Of a DNA stretch of 48,740 nucleotides, positions 14,977 to 23,720 are shown one piece after another. The stretch is from Solobacterium sp. (lineage in GTDB: Bacteria > Bacillota_I > Bacilli_A > Erysipelotrichales > Erysipelotrichaceae), in the NCBI GenBank assembly GCA_017512725.1, contig JAFWEW010000025.1, positions 1 to 48,740 on the forward strand. Direction: 5' to 3'. Position numbers and translations under genes: made by a program. Position 1 is the first letter of the stretch, and every line of letters starts with the position of its first letter. The notes under the pieces were generated by a model that made no database searches, was not told the origin of the DNA, and was given only the letters and a program-made list of their open reading frames with translations.

Positions 14977-15975
14977 ATGACTATGAAACGTGTAACGATA
15001 TATGATGTCGCGAAAGAGGCAGGTGTTTCACTTGCGACGGTTTCGCGTGTGATCAATGGTTCTACCGTTGTAAAGGAACCGACCCGGCAGCGGGTCCAGA
15101 GTGCGATTGAAAAACTGGGATACAAGCCCAATGCGATCGCGCAGGGTCTTGCGCTGCAGAAGACGACTACCATCGGTCTGGTTGTACCGGAGGCATCTTT
15201 TACCTATACCGGCCAGATTATCAACGGTTTGATTGATGTTGCAAAGATCTATAACTACAACATCATGCTGCATACCATCACATCCGGAATAACGGAAATC
15301 AGCGACATCATCGAGGATATCATCAAATCCCGTGTGGACGGAGTCATCATCTACAATGACAAGCTCGAGATGTCGGAAGTGGAAGAACTCAAGAAATACA
15401 GCATTCCCATTGTTGTGATCGAGAACCGGGTCAACGCAGAGAATGTCTGCTGTGTCTATGTTGACATTGAAAAGGCGATCTATGAGCTGACGATGAAGTA
15501 TCTTGAGGAAGGAAAAGAAAAGATTGCGATCGTTGAAGACCGCAAGAGCCGCTTTTCCACGGAACAGATGGTCAAGGGTGCCGAAGCAGCGTTTAAGAAG
15601 CACGGAAAGAAATTCAAGGGACTCCTTCGGATTCCGGTGGCCAACCGTTCCAGTTATGAATTTCTGGTCGACTGGCTGCGGAATAATCATTACGATGTGA
15701 TGATCGGCAACCGGGACTCCCAGGCTATGGCGATCCTGAATGCCGCAACGGAAAACGGCATCAACGTTCCGGAGGAACTGGAGATCGTATGTGTGATCGA
15801 CACGAAGTACAACTCGATGGCACGCCCGCAGATCTCTTCCTTCTCGATTCCGTCCTATGATCTGGGAGCGGTATCGATGCGGGTGATGACCAAGATGCTG
15901 CAGGAACAGCCGGATTTCGAGCGCGAGATTGAGCTCAGTTACCTGTTTACGCCGCGTCAGACAACAAATAATTGA
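14977..15975 (+). CDS. ccpA: Catabolite control protein A (LacI family)
   Basis: CcpA is the global carbon regulator of Firmicutes; with Ser-phosphorylated HPr it binds cre sites. The 332 residues (the usual size) start with the LacI-type helix-turn-helix and hinge (TIYDVAKEAGVSLATVSRVI, then RPNAIAQGLA-like KPNAIAQGLALQKTTTIGLV). A periplasmic-binding-protein-like core follows, ending MARPQISSFSIPSYDLGAVSM, as in CcpA. Location after murC-ytxG-ytxH also fits CcpA rather than a sugar-specific LacI member. The ribosome site AGGGGA lies just before ATG 14977; ATG 14983 is an equally plausible start. A cre-like palindrome at the head of the operon (13730-13743) suggests autoregulation. The stop codon lies inside the -35 box of the tyrS promoter. 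Confidence 0.85.
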   Translation: MTMKRVTIYDVAKEAGVSLATVSRVINGSTVVKEPTRQRVQSAIEKLGYKPNAIAQGLALQKTTTIGLVVPEASFTYTGQIINGLIDVAKIYNYNIMLHTITSGITEISDIIEDIIKSRVDGVIIYNDKLEMSEVEELKKYSIPIVVIENRVNAENVCCVYVDIEKAIYELTMKYLEEGKEKIAIVEDRKSRFSTEQMVKGAEAAFKKHGKKFKGLLRIPVANRSSYEFLVDWLRNNHYDVMIGNRDSQAMAILNAATENGINVPEELEIVCVIDTKYNSMARPQISSFSIPSYDLGAVSMRVMTKMLQEQPDFEREIELSYLFTPRQTTNN

Positions 15976-16000
15976 CAGAACGAAAGCGGTTCAGTAATAT
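15972..16000 (+). promoter_or_regulatory. tyrS promoter overlapping the ccpA stop
   Basis: A perfect TTGACA (15972-15977) contains the ccpA TGA stop (15973-15975); a 17-bp spacer leads to TAATAT (15995-16000). Very strong promoter feeding the T-box. Confidence 0.8.
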
Positions 16001-16009
16001 GCAGTAAGG

Positions 16010-16212
16010 CAATGACCGGAAAGAGTAATCGGAACGGATTTCGGAACAGAGACACCCCGGCTGGTGAAAGGGGGCGAAAGACACCGGTGAATACACCCGC
16101 GAGCTGTTTTGGATAACAACAAACGTGAGTCAGCGTTAATGACACAGAGTGCACAGAAATGTGAACTAAGGTGGTACCGCGCGGAAGCGTCCTTAGATCT
16201 GGACGCTTTTTT
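16010..16212 (+). promoter_or_regulatory. Tyrosine T-box riboswitch
   Basis: The tyrS leader has the T-box sequence AAGGTGGTACCGCG at 16168-16181, which reads the free 3' end of uncharged tRNA. It is followed by a terminator stem AAGCGTCC (16185-16192) / GGACGCTT (16201-16208) and a T run. The specifier codon in stem I is TAC (16092-16094, in GGTGAATACACC), a tyrosine codon. Uncharged tRNA-Tyr should stabilise the antiterminator and allow tyrS expression. Confidence 0.95.
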
Positions 16213-16242
16213 ATATGGCACCGGTAAGGAGATGAAAACAAT

Positions 16243-17493
16243 ATGGAATTTTTGGAAGAACTGAAATGGCGGGGACTGGTTAAGGATGTTACGGATCTTG
16301 ACGGCCTCAGGGAAACACTGAAGAACCCGGTCACGATCTACTGCGGCTTTGATCCGACCGCAGATTCCCTGCATGTAGGGCACCTGCAGCAGATCATTCT
16401 GCTGCGCAGATATCAGCTGGCCGGACACCGTCCGATCGCGCTGTGCGGCGGATTTACCGGCATGATCGGCGATCCCCGGCCGACAACCGAGCGCAAGCTG
16501 CTGACCCATGAGGAAGTGCTGCACAATGCCGAATGCATCAAGCAGCAGCTGGTCATGTTCCTGTCGTTTGAAGGAGACAATGCGGCCGTCATGGAAAACA
16601 ACAACAACTGGCTCGGCTCTATGACGCTTCTCGATTACCTGCGGGATTACGGAAAGCTGTTTAATGTTTCCTACATGCTGCAGAAGGATACCATCAAAAA
16701 GCGTCTGGATTCCGGAATCTCCTATACGGAATTCTCCTACACGATCATGCAGGCGATGGACTGGCTCCATCTGTACCGCACGTATGACTGCTGGATCCAG
16801 ATCGGCGGCAGCGACCAGTGGGGCAATCTGACCACCGGAATGGAACTGATCCGAAAGGTACTGGGTGAGGAAGCTAAGCCGTACGGCATCACTTCACCGC
16901 TCATTACAAAGTCCGACGGTTCCAAATTCGGAAAGTCCGAAGGACGGAACATCTGGCTTGATCCGGAACGGACCAGTGCCTATGAGTTCTACCAGTTCTG
17001 GCTGAATACCCCGGACGCAGACGCAGTTGATTATCTGAAGCGTCTTTCTCTCCGTACGCCGGAAGAGATCATGGCACTTGAAGGTTCGCTTGCCGAGCAC
17101 CCGGAACAGCGGGAAGCGCAGAAGGCACTGGCAGAAGAACTGACGGCCATCGTGCATGGCGAGGAAGGCCTGGCAAAGGCACTTAAGATCACCGAGACGT
17201 TCTTCCGCGGCAACATCATGGACCTGACACCGCAGGAGATGCGGGAAGGCCTGGCAGATGCCCAGAAGGTAACCGTCACAGACGGCACAACACTGATCGA
17301 TGCACTGGTCGAGGCAGGGGTCTGCCACTCCAAGAGTGAAGCCCGCAAACTGATCCAGCAGGGCAGTGTCAGCGTCAACGGCGAGAAACAGACGGCGATC
17401 GATGCAGTGCTGCAGAAGGAAACTGCGGTCGACCATGATTTTTCGATCCTGCGCAAAGGAAAGAAGAATTATATCGTCATCACATTTGCATAA
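16243..17493 (+). CDS. tyrS: Tyrosyl-tRNA synthetase
   Basis: This class I synthetase attaches tyrosine to tRNA-Tyr. The 416 residues carry HVGH at 44-47 (HIGH motif), the GGSDQWGNLTTG tyrosine-pocket segment near 188-199, KFGKS at 228-232 (KMSKS motif) and a C-terminal S4-like RNA-binding domain (CHSKSEARKLIQQGSVSVNG). The length fits the bacterial TyrS type with an S4 domain. The start has a good ribosome site (TAAGGAGATG). Expression is controlled by the T-box just upstream and ended by the terminator at 17497. It is near ccpA in Bacillus as well. Confidence 0.97.
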   Translation: MEFLEELKWRGLVKDVTDLDGLRETLKNPVTIYCGFDPTADSLHVGHLQQIILLRRYQLAGHRPIALCGGFTGMIGDPRPTTERKLLTHEEVLHNAECIKQQLVMFLSFEGDNAAVMENNNNWLGSMTLLDYLRDYGKLFNVSYMLQKDTIKKRLDSGISYTEFSYTIMQAMDWLHLYRTYDCWIQIGGSDQWGNLTTGMELIRKVLGEEAKPYGITSPLITKSDGSKFGKSEGRNIWLDPERTSAYEFYQFWLNTPDADAVDYLKRLSLRTPEEIMALEGSLAEHPEQREAQKALAEELTAIVHGEEGLAKALKITETFFRGNIMDLTPQEMREGLADAQKVTVTDGTTLIDALVEAGVCHSKSEARKLIQQGSVSVNGEKQTAIDAVLQKETAVDHDFSILRKGKKNYIVITFA

Positions 17494-17496
17494 GGG

Positions 17497-17519
17497 AAAG
17501 GAGCGGCTGCTCCTTTTTT
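17497..17519 (+). terminator. tyrS terminator
   Basis: AAAGGAGC (17497-17504), loop GGCT and GCTCCTTT (17509-17516) run into T to 17519. Confidence 0.92.
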
Positions 17520-17555
17520 CTGTTTCGCTTTGTTACTCAACGGAAGGGGTCTTCG

Positions 17556-17564
17556 TGATATAAT
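17556..17564 (+). promoter_or_regulatory. Extended -10 promoter for the 17581 operon
   Basis: TGA-TATAAT (TATAAT at 17559-17564) has an extended -10 and no good -35. It leaves a short leader containing AGAGG before the ATG at 17581. Confidence 0.6.
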
Positions 17565-17580
17565 CGCAAAGAGGTATTTT

Positions 17581-18132
17581 ATGCGTAAATTACTGTGTTT
17601 ACTGCTTCTTATAGGATTAACTGCCGGATGCAAAGCGTCCGCAAAGGTATCGGAACAGATGATGGCTTCTTATGAAGGCTATTATCTTTCCGTACAGGAT
17701 AATGAACGTTTTCAGAATGGGTCGGATTATTACCGGATCTCCGGTGAAATCTCACAGATCGCAGACGGCAGCTACCGTTATTATATTTTCCTGGATTCTC
17801 CGCAGATTGCCATGTATGACGTCGTCATGCTGGCAGTCGAGGATGATATTCCGTTTGACAGCGCCGAAAAGATGATGCCGAGCATCGGTGTCTTTGAAAA
17901 GAAGGATTATTCGCTGGTTCCGTTTCAGACCAGAGTAACCGCCGGCTATGTCAAAGGTCTGGTGATCTCCGGTGAATGTGATCAGCCCAGTGTGAACCTG
18001 AAACTGATGGTGGAATGGCGGGACCAGTCCCGGAAAAACTCCGTTCGGGAATATCTTGCATTTACGCTTGACAGCAGCGGCTATGAAGCGGAAGGCAATA
18101 CGGAAACGCAAGGGGAAGCAGTAAATGACTGA
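17581..18132 (+). CDS. Small lipoprotein, function unknown
   Basis: The 183-residue protein begins MRKLLCLLLLIGLTAGC, a lipoprotein signal with lipobox LTAGC and lipidation at Cys17, so it should sit on the outer membrane face. The mature part is a compact mixed domain (SYEGYYLSVQDNERFQNGSD, then YRYYIFLDSPQIAMYDVVML) that I do not recognise; it may be a small beta-rich fold. The ATG at 17581 follows AGAGG and a clear promoter; the open frame further upstream has no support. The gene overlaps murJ by 8 bp, so the two are translationally coupled, which suggests a role near lipid II export or the envelope. No catalytic motif is visible. Confidence 0.75.
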   Translation: MRKLLCLLLLIGLTAGCKASAKVSEQMMASYEGYYLSVQDNERFQNGSDYYRISGEISQIADGSYRYYIFLDSPQIAMYDVVMLAVEDDIPFDSAEKMMPSIGVFEKKDYSLVPFQTRVTAGYVKGLVISGECDQPSVNLKLMVEWRDQSRKNSVREYLAFTLDSSGYEAEGNTETQGEAVND

Positions 18133-19777
18133 AGACGGAGCCAGGCGTGTACGACAGTCTTTTATTGCCGGTTCTCTGACCAGTTCGGCCGGCATTTTTC
18201 TGTCCAAGGCGATTGGTCTTTTTTATGTCGTTCCGTTTACTGCGATTGCGACGGAAAACAACATGGTGTTTTACACCGGTGCCTATAACTATTACAACAT
18301 TCTCCTTCAGATCAGTTCTGCAGGACTCCCGTATGCGATAGCGGCAGTCATCGCCAAGTATGCAAGCAGGGATGATTATAAGACAGTTCTTTTGGTCCGC
18401 AGGCTCAGTACACTGATCCTCGGGGTCAGCGGTGCAATCATGATGCTGGCATTTATTGTCTTTTCCGGAAGCCTTTCCAGGGCGGTTCTTGGCCCGGGCG
18501 CGACACCGATCGACATCTCCCAGATGCGTACCTGCTTTATCATTCTCAGTGCGGCACTGTTCCTTGTACCGATGCTGTACAGTTACCGGAGCTTCTATCA
18601 GGGCCTCAAGGATCTGAAGGTCTATGCCGAATCCCAGGTCATTGAACAGATGTCCAGAGTATTCGCACTGCTTGCTTTGGGTGCCATTGTTGTTTATGTG
18701 TTCCATCTGCCGCGGATCTGTGCCATCTACATGGCCGTGCTTTCGACGTCGATCGGCGCACTGACGGCAATTCTGTATTATGTGCGCTATGATCACCGTC
18801 ATATCGGCCCGATCAACCGTCTGGCCCGGGCCCAGGAAAAAGAAGCGGCAGACCAGGGGCTGATCCTGCAGGAACTGTTTGCTTTCGGTGTTCCGTATCT
18901 GATCGTTTCGATCCTCGGCAATTCCCAGATGCTGATCAATACCCAGTTCTTTATTTCCCTCAACACAAAGTTCGGCATGCCCTATGAGACTGCCAAACTG
19001 CTGTATGGAATCATTCAGATGCAGTGTGACAAGATCACGTCGATCCCGCAGGTATTAGGAATCGGTTTCTCGGCCGGCGTTGTTCCGTATATGACGATTG
19101 CGCTGGAGAAGCGGGATTTCAAGGAACTGCAGAAGAATGTACGGGAATGCCTGGATACGGTGTTCTATATTGCACTTCCGATCTGTTTTGCGATGTATGT
19201 ACTGGCAAGGCCGATCTATTTTCTGATGTACGGCGGTGCGAACCTCAACTATGGAGAAGATGCGCTGCGCTGGTCCAGTTTTCTTGCGCTGGCAACGACG
19301 ATCACTCCGATCTGCAGTTCGATGATGATGACACTGCATCTTCGCAGCAACAGCATCTTCTATCTGTTTGTCGGCTTTGTCGTTAAGTGTGTTTCGTTCT
19401 ACCCGTTGATCCGCTATACCGGCTACAGCGGCGCGATCACTTCGAGCGTGCTTTGTTCGATGACGATCATCTATCTCTGTCTGGCCAAGATCTCCAACAA
19501 ATTCGGCATCAATTACAGCCTGACCGTCAAGCGGGTGCTGAAGATGCTGCTGTGCTGTCTGTGTATGAACGGCGGCTTTGTGATCCTGAAATGGCTCGGT
19601 TTTACCTTCAGTGAATCCAGCCGCGGAATTGCATTATTGCAGATGGGGGTCTATGCGGTGATCGGTGCTGGCATTTATGCCTATACCAGCTATCTGATGA
19701 AGCTGCCGCAGATGATCTTCCATATCGATTCCTTCAAGGAACTGCTCGGCAGGTTCCTCAGAAGAGGAAAAAAATGA
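18125..19777 (+). CDS. murJ: Lipid II flippase, MurJ/YtgP type
   Basis: This polytopic membrane protein of 550 residues has about 14 predicted helices and belongs to the MOP superfamily. It flips lipid II (the peptidoglycan precursor) across the membrane. The N-terminal segment (FIAGSLTSSAGIFLSKAIGLFYVVPF), the YRSFYQGLKDL motif near residue 156 and Arg/Asp/Glu residues within helices match the YtgP/SpoVB branch. In Bacillus ytgP is followed by an RsuA-like pseudouridine synthase, as here, which favours MurJ over a polysaccharide exporter. It starts within the end of the lipoprotein gene and its stop overlaps the next start (ATGA, 19774-19777). SpoVB-type function is less likely but cannot be excluded. 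Confidence 0.88.
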   Translation: MTEDGARRVRQSFIAGSLTSSAGIFLSKAIGLFYVVPFTAIATENNMVFYTGAYNYYNILLQISSAGLPYAIAAVIAKYASRDDYKTVLLVRRLSTLILGVSGAIMMLAFIVFSGSLSRAVLGPGATPIDISQMRTCFIILSAALFLVPMLYSYRSFYQGLKDLKVYAESQVIEQMSRVFALLALGAIVVYVFHLPRICAIYMAVLSTSIGALTAILYYVRYDHRHIGPINRLARAQEKEAADQGLILQELFAFGVPYLIVSILGNSQMLINTQFFISLNTKFGMPYETAKLLYGIIQMQCDKITSIPQVLGIGFSAGVVPYMTIALEKRDFKELQKNVRECLDTVFYIALPICFAMYVLARPIYFLMYGGANLNYGEDALRWSSFLALATTITPICSSMMMTLHLRSNSIFYLFVGFVVKCVSFYPLIRYTGYSGAITSSVLCSMTIIYLCLAKISNKFGINYSLTVKRVLKMLLCCLCMNGGFVILKWLGFTFSESSRGIALLQMGVYAVIGAGIYAYTSYLMKLPQMIFHIDSFKELLGRFLRRGKK

Positions 19778-20481
19778 GCGGCATGCGTCTTGACAAGATG
19801 CTCTCATCCATGGGCATCGGAACCCGGAGCGGGATCCGCAGGGCATGCAGGGATAACCGCATTATGGTGAATGGTGCAGTCATCCGGGATCCGTCCGTTC
19901 ATATTGATCCGGAGGCAGACATTGTTACTCTGGATGAAGAACCGGTTCTGTTTACCCGCTATTTGTATTTCATGCTGAATAAACCGGCCGGTACGATCAG
20001 TGCCACCAGCGACAGCCGTGCAACGGTGCTGGATCTGATCGACTGTCCGGTAAAAGGCCTCTATCCGGTCGGACGGCTGGATCTCGATACGGAAGGGCTT
20101 CTGATGATTACCAATGACGGCCCGCTCGGGCATCAGCTGCTATCCCCAAAACATCATGTGGAGAAGGAATATCTGGTCCAGCTGAAAACGGATATTCAGG
20201 ACGAAGATCTTGAACCGATCCGAAAGGGGATCCGGCTGAATAAAGACGAAACATGCCTCCCGGCGGAAGTGCGCATTACCGGGGAACGGGAATGCCGCAT
20301 CATTCTGCAGGAAGGCAAGTTCCATGAAATCAAACGGATGTTTTCTGCGATTGGCAATGAAGTGGTCTATCTGAAGCGTCTTCGCATGAAAGACCTGGTA
20401 CTGGATGAATCACTGGCCCCGGGCGAATACCGGGAACTGAGCGAAGCGGAGATTGCCGGTCTTAAAGAATCGGCTCACTGA
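19774..20481 (+). CDS. Small-subunit rRNA pseudouridine synthase, RsuA family
   Basis: The 235-residue enzyme should convert a uridine of 16S rRNA (or a similar RNA) to pseudouridine. An N-terminal S4 domain (MRLDKMLSSMGIGTRSGIRR) is followed by the catalytic domain with GRLDLDTEGLLMITNDG, where the second Asp is the catalytic residue, and by the motif LQEGKFHEIKRMF. It is coupled to murJ by an ATGA overlap, the same neighbour pair as ytgP-ytzG in Bacillus. Its last 20 bp overlap the end of ispH on the other strand, so the two transcripts converge with overlapping coding ends and no terminator between them. The exact target position is not readable; U516 is the RsuA precedent. Confidence 0.9.
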   Translation: MSGMRLDKMLSSMGIGTRSGIRRACRDNRIMVNGAVIRDPSVHIDPEADIVTLDEEPVLFTRYLYFMLNKPAGTISATSDSRATVLDLIDCPVKGLYPVGRLDLDTEGLLMITNDGPLGHQLLSPKHHVEKEYLVQLKTDIQDEDLEPIRKGIRLNKDETCLPAEVRITGERECRIILQEGKFHEIKRMFSAIGNEVVYLKRLRMKDLVLDESLAPGEYRELSEAEIAGLKESAH

Positions 20482-21364
20482 GCTTCTTAATCTGAAAGAT
20501 GCCGGTGCGTGCATAGTCTTCCAGTGTTTCGATTACCGCATTGGTTAACGGCGTCGGGGTGGAACTGCCGGAAGTGACAGCGATCCGCTGTGCACCCGTT
20601 ATCATTTCTTCCCTCAGGTCATCTGCCGTTTCAATCAGAAGTGCAGCGGGAATTCCCGCTTTTTTTCCGATTTCCTTCAGCTGGTTTGAGTTGTTGGAAT
20701 GCGGATCTCCGACGACGATCAATAAATCAATATCGTTCAGGTCCATGACGGCTTTCTGGCGCATGGTGGTCGCATTGCAGATCTCGGCCTGTACGGATGC
20801 CTCGGGATAGTGCTTCAGACATTCCTGGATCAGCTCCTGGTTATCCAGCATGGAGAGGGTAGTCTGATTGGTAATCAGCACATTCTCAAGACTGCCGAGT
20901 GCTTCCAGATCTTCTTTGCAGGAGATCAGGTGCACGCGGTCTCCGATCCCGACTGCACCTTCCGCTTCCGGATGGGCTTTCTTTCCGATATACAGCACAT
21001 CTCCGTCTGCGATATGTTCCCGGATGAGACGATGGGTTTTCTCAACATCCGGGCAGGTCGCATCAACGATCATAAGTCCTTTGGCACGGGCCTTTTCAAA
21101 GACCGCATCACTGACGCCGTGGGCCGTAAAGATTACGACTCCGGAAGGAATCTGATCGAGCAGGTCAAGCCTCGAGGTGCCGCTTGCCTCGAGACACCGG
21201 ATCCCGAGCTGTTCACAGGCATCCACCACGAAACGGTTGTGCACGATCATGCCGAGCATGTAAATCGGCTGATCCGGATACTGTTCTGCGGTCTGTCTGG
21301 CGATGCGGATCGCCCGTACGACCCCCTGACAGTAACCGCGCGGTACGACTTTGATAATCTCCAT
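20462..21364 (-). CDS. ispH: 4-hydroxy-3-methylbut-2-enyl diphosphate reductase
   Basis: IspH (LytB) makes IPP and DMAPP in the last step of the MEP isoprenoid pathway, using an iron-sulfur cluster. The 300-residue protein has the three cluster cysteines, Cys12 (PRGYCQGV), Cys104 (VDATCPDVEK) and Cys196 (EICNATTMRQ). It also has the AHGV loop, HPEAEGAVG with its catalytic His/Glu, and TSGSSTPT near the C-terminus. A GTGAGG ribosome site precedes the ATG. Its promoter overlaps that of cshB. Together with ispG at 23721 it shows that the organism uses the MEP route. In Bacillus ispH (yqfP) also lies close to cshB and nfo. Confidence 0.96.
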   Translation of the reverse strand: MEIIKVVPRGYCQGVVRAIRIARQTAEQYPDQPIYMLGMIVHNRFVVDACEQLGIRCLEASGTSRLDLLDQIPSGVVIFTAHGVSDAVFEKARAKGLMIVDATCPDVEKTHRLIREHIADGDVLYIGKKAHPEAEGAVGIGDRVHLISCKEDLEALGSLENVLITNQTTLSMLDNQELIQECLKHYPEASVQAEICNATTMRQKAVMDLNDIDLLIVVGDPHSNNSNQLKEIGKKAGIPAALLIETADDLREEMITGAQRIAVTSGSSTPTPLTNAVIETLEDYARTGIFQIKKLSEPIL

Positions 21365-21384
21365 AGCGCCTCACTTTCAAATCC

Positions 21385-21392
21385 ATTATAAT
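21385..21392. promoter_or_regulatory. Overlapping divergent -10 boxes between ispH and cshB
   Basis: ATTATAAT reads as TATAAT on both strands: plus strand 21387-21392 towards cshB, minus strand 21390-21385 towards ispH. Neither has a clear -35, and RNA polymerase could not occupy both at once. Confidence 0.5.
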
Positions 21393-21430
21393 TGGTATGC
21401 TTTCCGACCGGGAAAGGAGGTATCTCGAAA

Positions 21431-22789
21431 ATGAAAAAGTTTGAAGACTTTCATTTACATATAAATACGATGAAATTCATTGCCCTGAACCACTTCAAGG
21501 CTCCGACACCGATTCAGGAAGAAGTGATCCCGGCAATGCTAAGGAAAAAGGATGTGATCGGTCTTTCAAAGACCGGTACCGGCAAGACCCATGCGTATCT
21601 CATACCGCTCATGGAAATGTGTGATTCTTCGAGCAGTGATGTTCAGGCCGTCATAACGGCTCCGACAAGAGAACTGGCGGTTCAGATCTTTGAGAAGGCA
21701 AAGGTCATGCAGGAAGCCGATCCGAAACTCCGCGTCCGTCTCTATGTCGGCGGCAAGGACCGGGAAAAAGATTTGCGGCAGCTGAATGCGTCTCAGCCGC
21801 ATATTGCCATCGGCACCCCCGGCAGAATCAAAGATCTCTTTCTGGATGAAGGGGCACTGCGTCTCGACAAGGCTTCGGTACTGATTGTGGATGAGGCGGA
21901 TATGACGCTGGAATACGGCTTTCTCAATGAGATCGACGCATTTGCAGGGCGCATGAGTGAGCCGCTTCAGATGGCTGCCTTTTCAGCTACGATGCCGGAA
22001 CAGCTTAAGCCGTTCCTGAAGAAATACATGCATCATCCTCTGACATTCCGTACGGAAGAAGATGCACGGTTCAATCCCGATATTACGCATGTGCTGGTAC
22101 CCTGTTACCATCACAGCTATACCGAGGTGATCCGTTCGATCCTTCCGGGCTTTCAGCCCTATGTCTGTCTGATCTTTGCCAATACCCGTGAGACTGCTCA
22201 TGAGATCGCAGAAGATCTGCGTTCCATGAAACTGCCGGTGACGGAACTCCATGGCGACCTGGAAAGCCGCAGGCGCAAACAGGCTATGAAAGAACTGGCG
22301 ATGGGCATCAATTCCTATGTTGTCGCTACGGACCTGGCCGCAAGAGGCATTGATCTCGATACCGTTACGCATGTCATTTCCTGCGGGTTCCCGGAAGATC
22401 TGGAATTTTATATTCACCGGGCCGGACGTACCGCAAGAGCCGGGTCGACCGGAACCTGTTATGCACTGTACCGGGAAAGCGATGATGCGGCGATCCGTTC
22501 CCTGATGAAGCAGGGGATCCACTTTGAGCATCAGCGCTATCGGAAAGACGGCTGGCAGAACCTGCACCCGTACGGTCAGAAACGTCTGAAGAAAGACGAT
22601 GAGATTGAAAAGCAGATCTCGATGATCATGACCAAGAAGAATAACAAGGTCAAACCCGGATATAAGAAGAAACGGGCCGCAGAGATCGAACGCATTCACC
22701 GGAAAAAGAAACGGGAATTCATCCGTTCCAAGATCAAAGAGGAAAAGCTTGCCCGTTATAAGGAAAGCAGCCGGGAGAAAAACAAATGA
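21431..22789 (+). CDS. cshB: DEAD-box RNA helicase, CshB type
   Basis: This ATP-dependent RNA helicase (452 residues) has the full set of motifs in order: the Q-motif region (TPIQEEVIPAML), motif I TGTGKT near residue 52, PTRELAVQ, VDEAD, SAT, then TDLAARGID and HRAGRTARAG in the second RecA domain. The C-terminal 50 residues are very Lys/Arg-rich and should bind RNA. DEAD-box proteins of this group unwind short duplexes during cold adaptation, ribosome assembly or RNA decay. The ATG at 21431 is fixed by a perfect AAAGGAGGT ribosome site (21413-21421). The ATGA overlap with nfo, and ispH nearby, match the Bacillus yqfP-cshB-nfo cluster, hence CshB. Confidence 0.9.
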   Translation: MKKFEDFHLHINTMKFIALNHFKAPTPIQEEVIPAMLRKKDVIGLSKTGTGKTHAYLIPLMEMCDSSSSDVQAVITAPTRELAVQIFEKAKVMQEADPKLRVRLYVGGKDREKDLRQLNASQPHIAIGTPGRIKDLFLDEGALRLDKASVLIVDEADMTLEYGFLNEIDAFAGRMSEPLQMAAFSATMPEQLKPFLKKYMHHPLTFRTEEDARFNPDITHVLVPCYHHSYTEVIRSILPGFQPYVCLIFANTRETAHEIAEDLRSMKLPVTELHGDLESRRRKQAMKELAMGINSYVVATDLAARGIDLDTVTHVISCGFPEDLEFYIHRAGRTARAGSTGTCYALYRESDDAAIRSLMKQGIHFEHQRYRKDGWQNLHPYGQKRLKKDDEIEKQISMIMTKKNNKVKPGYKKKRAAEIERIHRKKKREFIRSKIKEEKLARYKESSREKNK

Positions 22790-23667
22790 TCATCGGTTCC
22801 CATGTATCCATGAGTACACCGGAATTTGTGCTTGGATCCGTAAAGGAAGCACTCAGCTATGGTGCCAATGCCCTGATGCTGTATACCGGAGCACCGCAGA
22901 ATACCCGCCGGAAACCGGTTGAGGAACTTCGAATTGAAGAAGCCCAAGCGCTGATGGAAGAAGAGGGGATCCCAATGGAAAACCTGATCATTCATGCGCC
23001 GTATGTAATCAATCCGGCAAACTCCGTCAAGCCGGAAGTCATGGAGCTTGCAAGAACCTTTCTGATCGAAGAGTCCCATCGCACCGCAAAGACCGGAGCT
23101 ACCTATCTGGTGCTGCATCCGGGCAGTTATACGACCACCGACCCTGATATGGGATTAAAAACGGCGGCACAGCAGTTAAACGAGATCGATCCGGAACTCG
23201 CAGAGGGAGTAACGATCTGCCTTGAGACCATGGCCGGCAAGGGGAGTGAGATCGGAACCTCCTTTGAACAGCTGGAAGAACTGCTGAGCAGTCTTCAGAA
23301 TGCCGATCGCTACGGCATCTGCCTCGACACGTGCCATATCAATGATGCAGGTTATGATGTCAGTGATTTTGATACGGTACTGGATGCGTTTGACCGGATC
23401 ATCGGACTAGGATTGCTCCATGTGATCCATCTGAATGATTCGAAGAATCCGATCGGTGCACATAAAGACCGTCATGAAAACATCGGATTTGGAACAATCG
23501 GCTTTGACGCGCTCCATGCGGTCGCAGCCAACCCGCGTACGGCGCACATCGCCAAGATCCTGGAAACGCCCTGGATAAAGGGGAACGCACCCTACGGCAT
23601 CGAGATTGATATGCTGAAAAGAGGAGTGTTTGAACCGGAACGGATCAGGGCACTTGGTCACGAATAA
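22786..23667 (+). CDS. nfo: Endonuclease IV
   Basis: This zinc-dependent AP endonuclease cleaves DNA 5' to abasic sites in base-excision repair. The 293-residue protein is a TIM barrel with the metal ligands spread along it: IIGSHVSM, the IHAPYVINPAN strand, YLVLHPGSYT, ICLETMAGKG, GICLDTCHINDAGYD, VIHLNDSKNPIGAHKDRHENIG and the C-terminal ILETPW. All family signatures and the length are normal. Translation is coupled to cshB by an ATGA overlap. A long-stem terminator follows that probably serves ispG on the opposite strand too. Confidence 0.96.
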   Translation: MIIGSHVSMSTPEFVLGSVKEALSYGANALMLYTGAPQNTRRKPVEELRIEEAQALMEEEGIPMENLIIHAPYVINPANSVKPEVMELARTFLIEESHRTAKTGATYLVLHPGSYTTTDPDMGLKTAAQQLNEIDPELAEGVTICLETMAGKGSEIGTSFEQLEELLSSLQNADRYGICLDTCHINDAGYDVSDFDTVLDAFDRIIGLGLLHVIHLNDSKNPIGAHKDRHENIGFGTIGFDALHAVAANPRTAHIAKILETPWIKGNAPYGIEIDMLKRGVFEPERIRALGHE

Positions 23668-23668
23668 G

Positions 23669-23716
23669 AAAAGCACATCTGACAGACCGGTACTCCGATC
23701 GGAAAGATGTGCTTTT
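23669..23716. terminator. Bidirectional terminator between nfo and ispG
   Basis: AAAAGCACATCT (23669-23680) pairs with AGATGTGCTTTT (23705-23716) around a structured loop. T runs flank it in both directions, so it can end both nfo (plus) and ispG (minus). Confidence 0.85.
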
Positions 23717-23720
23717 TTGG

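Noticed and set aside
15981-15993. Second cre-like sequence (CGAAAGCGGTTCA) in the tyrS promoter spacer
   Set aside because: It is one base too short for cre and misses both outer positions; a T-box-controlled tRNA synthetase is not an expected CcpA target.
18062-18802. Minus-strand frame opposite the lipoprotein and murJ
   Set aside because: Antisense to murJ, with Cys/His/Gln scatter and no domain or start signal.
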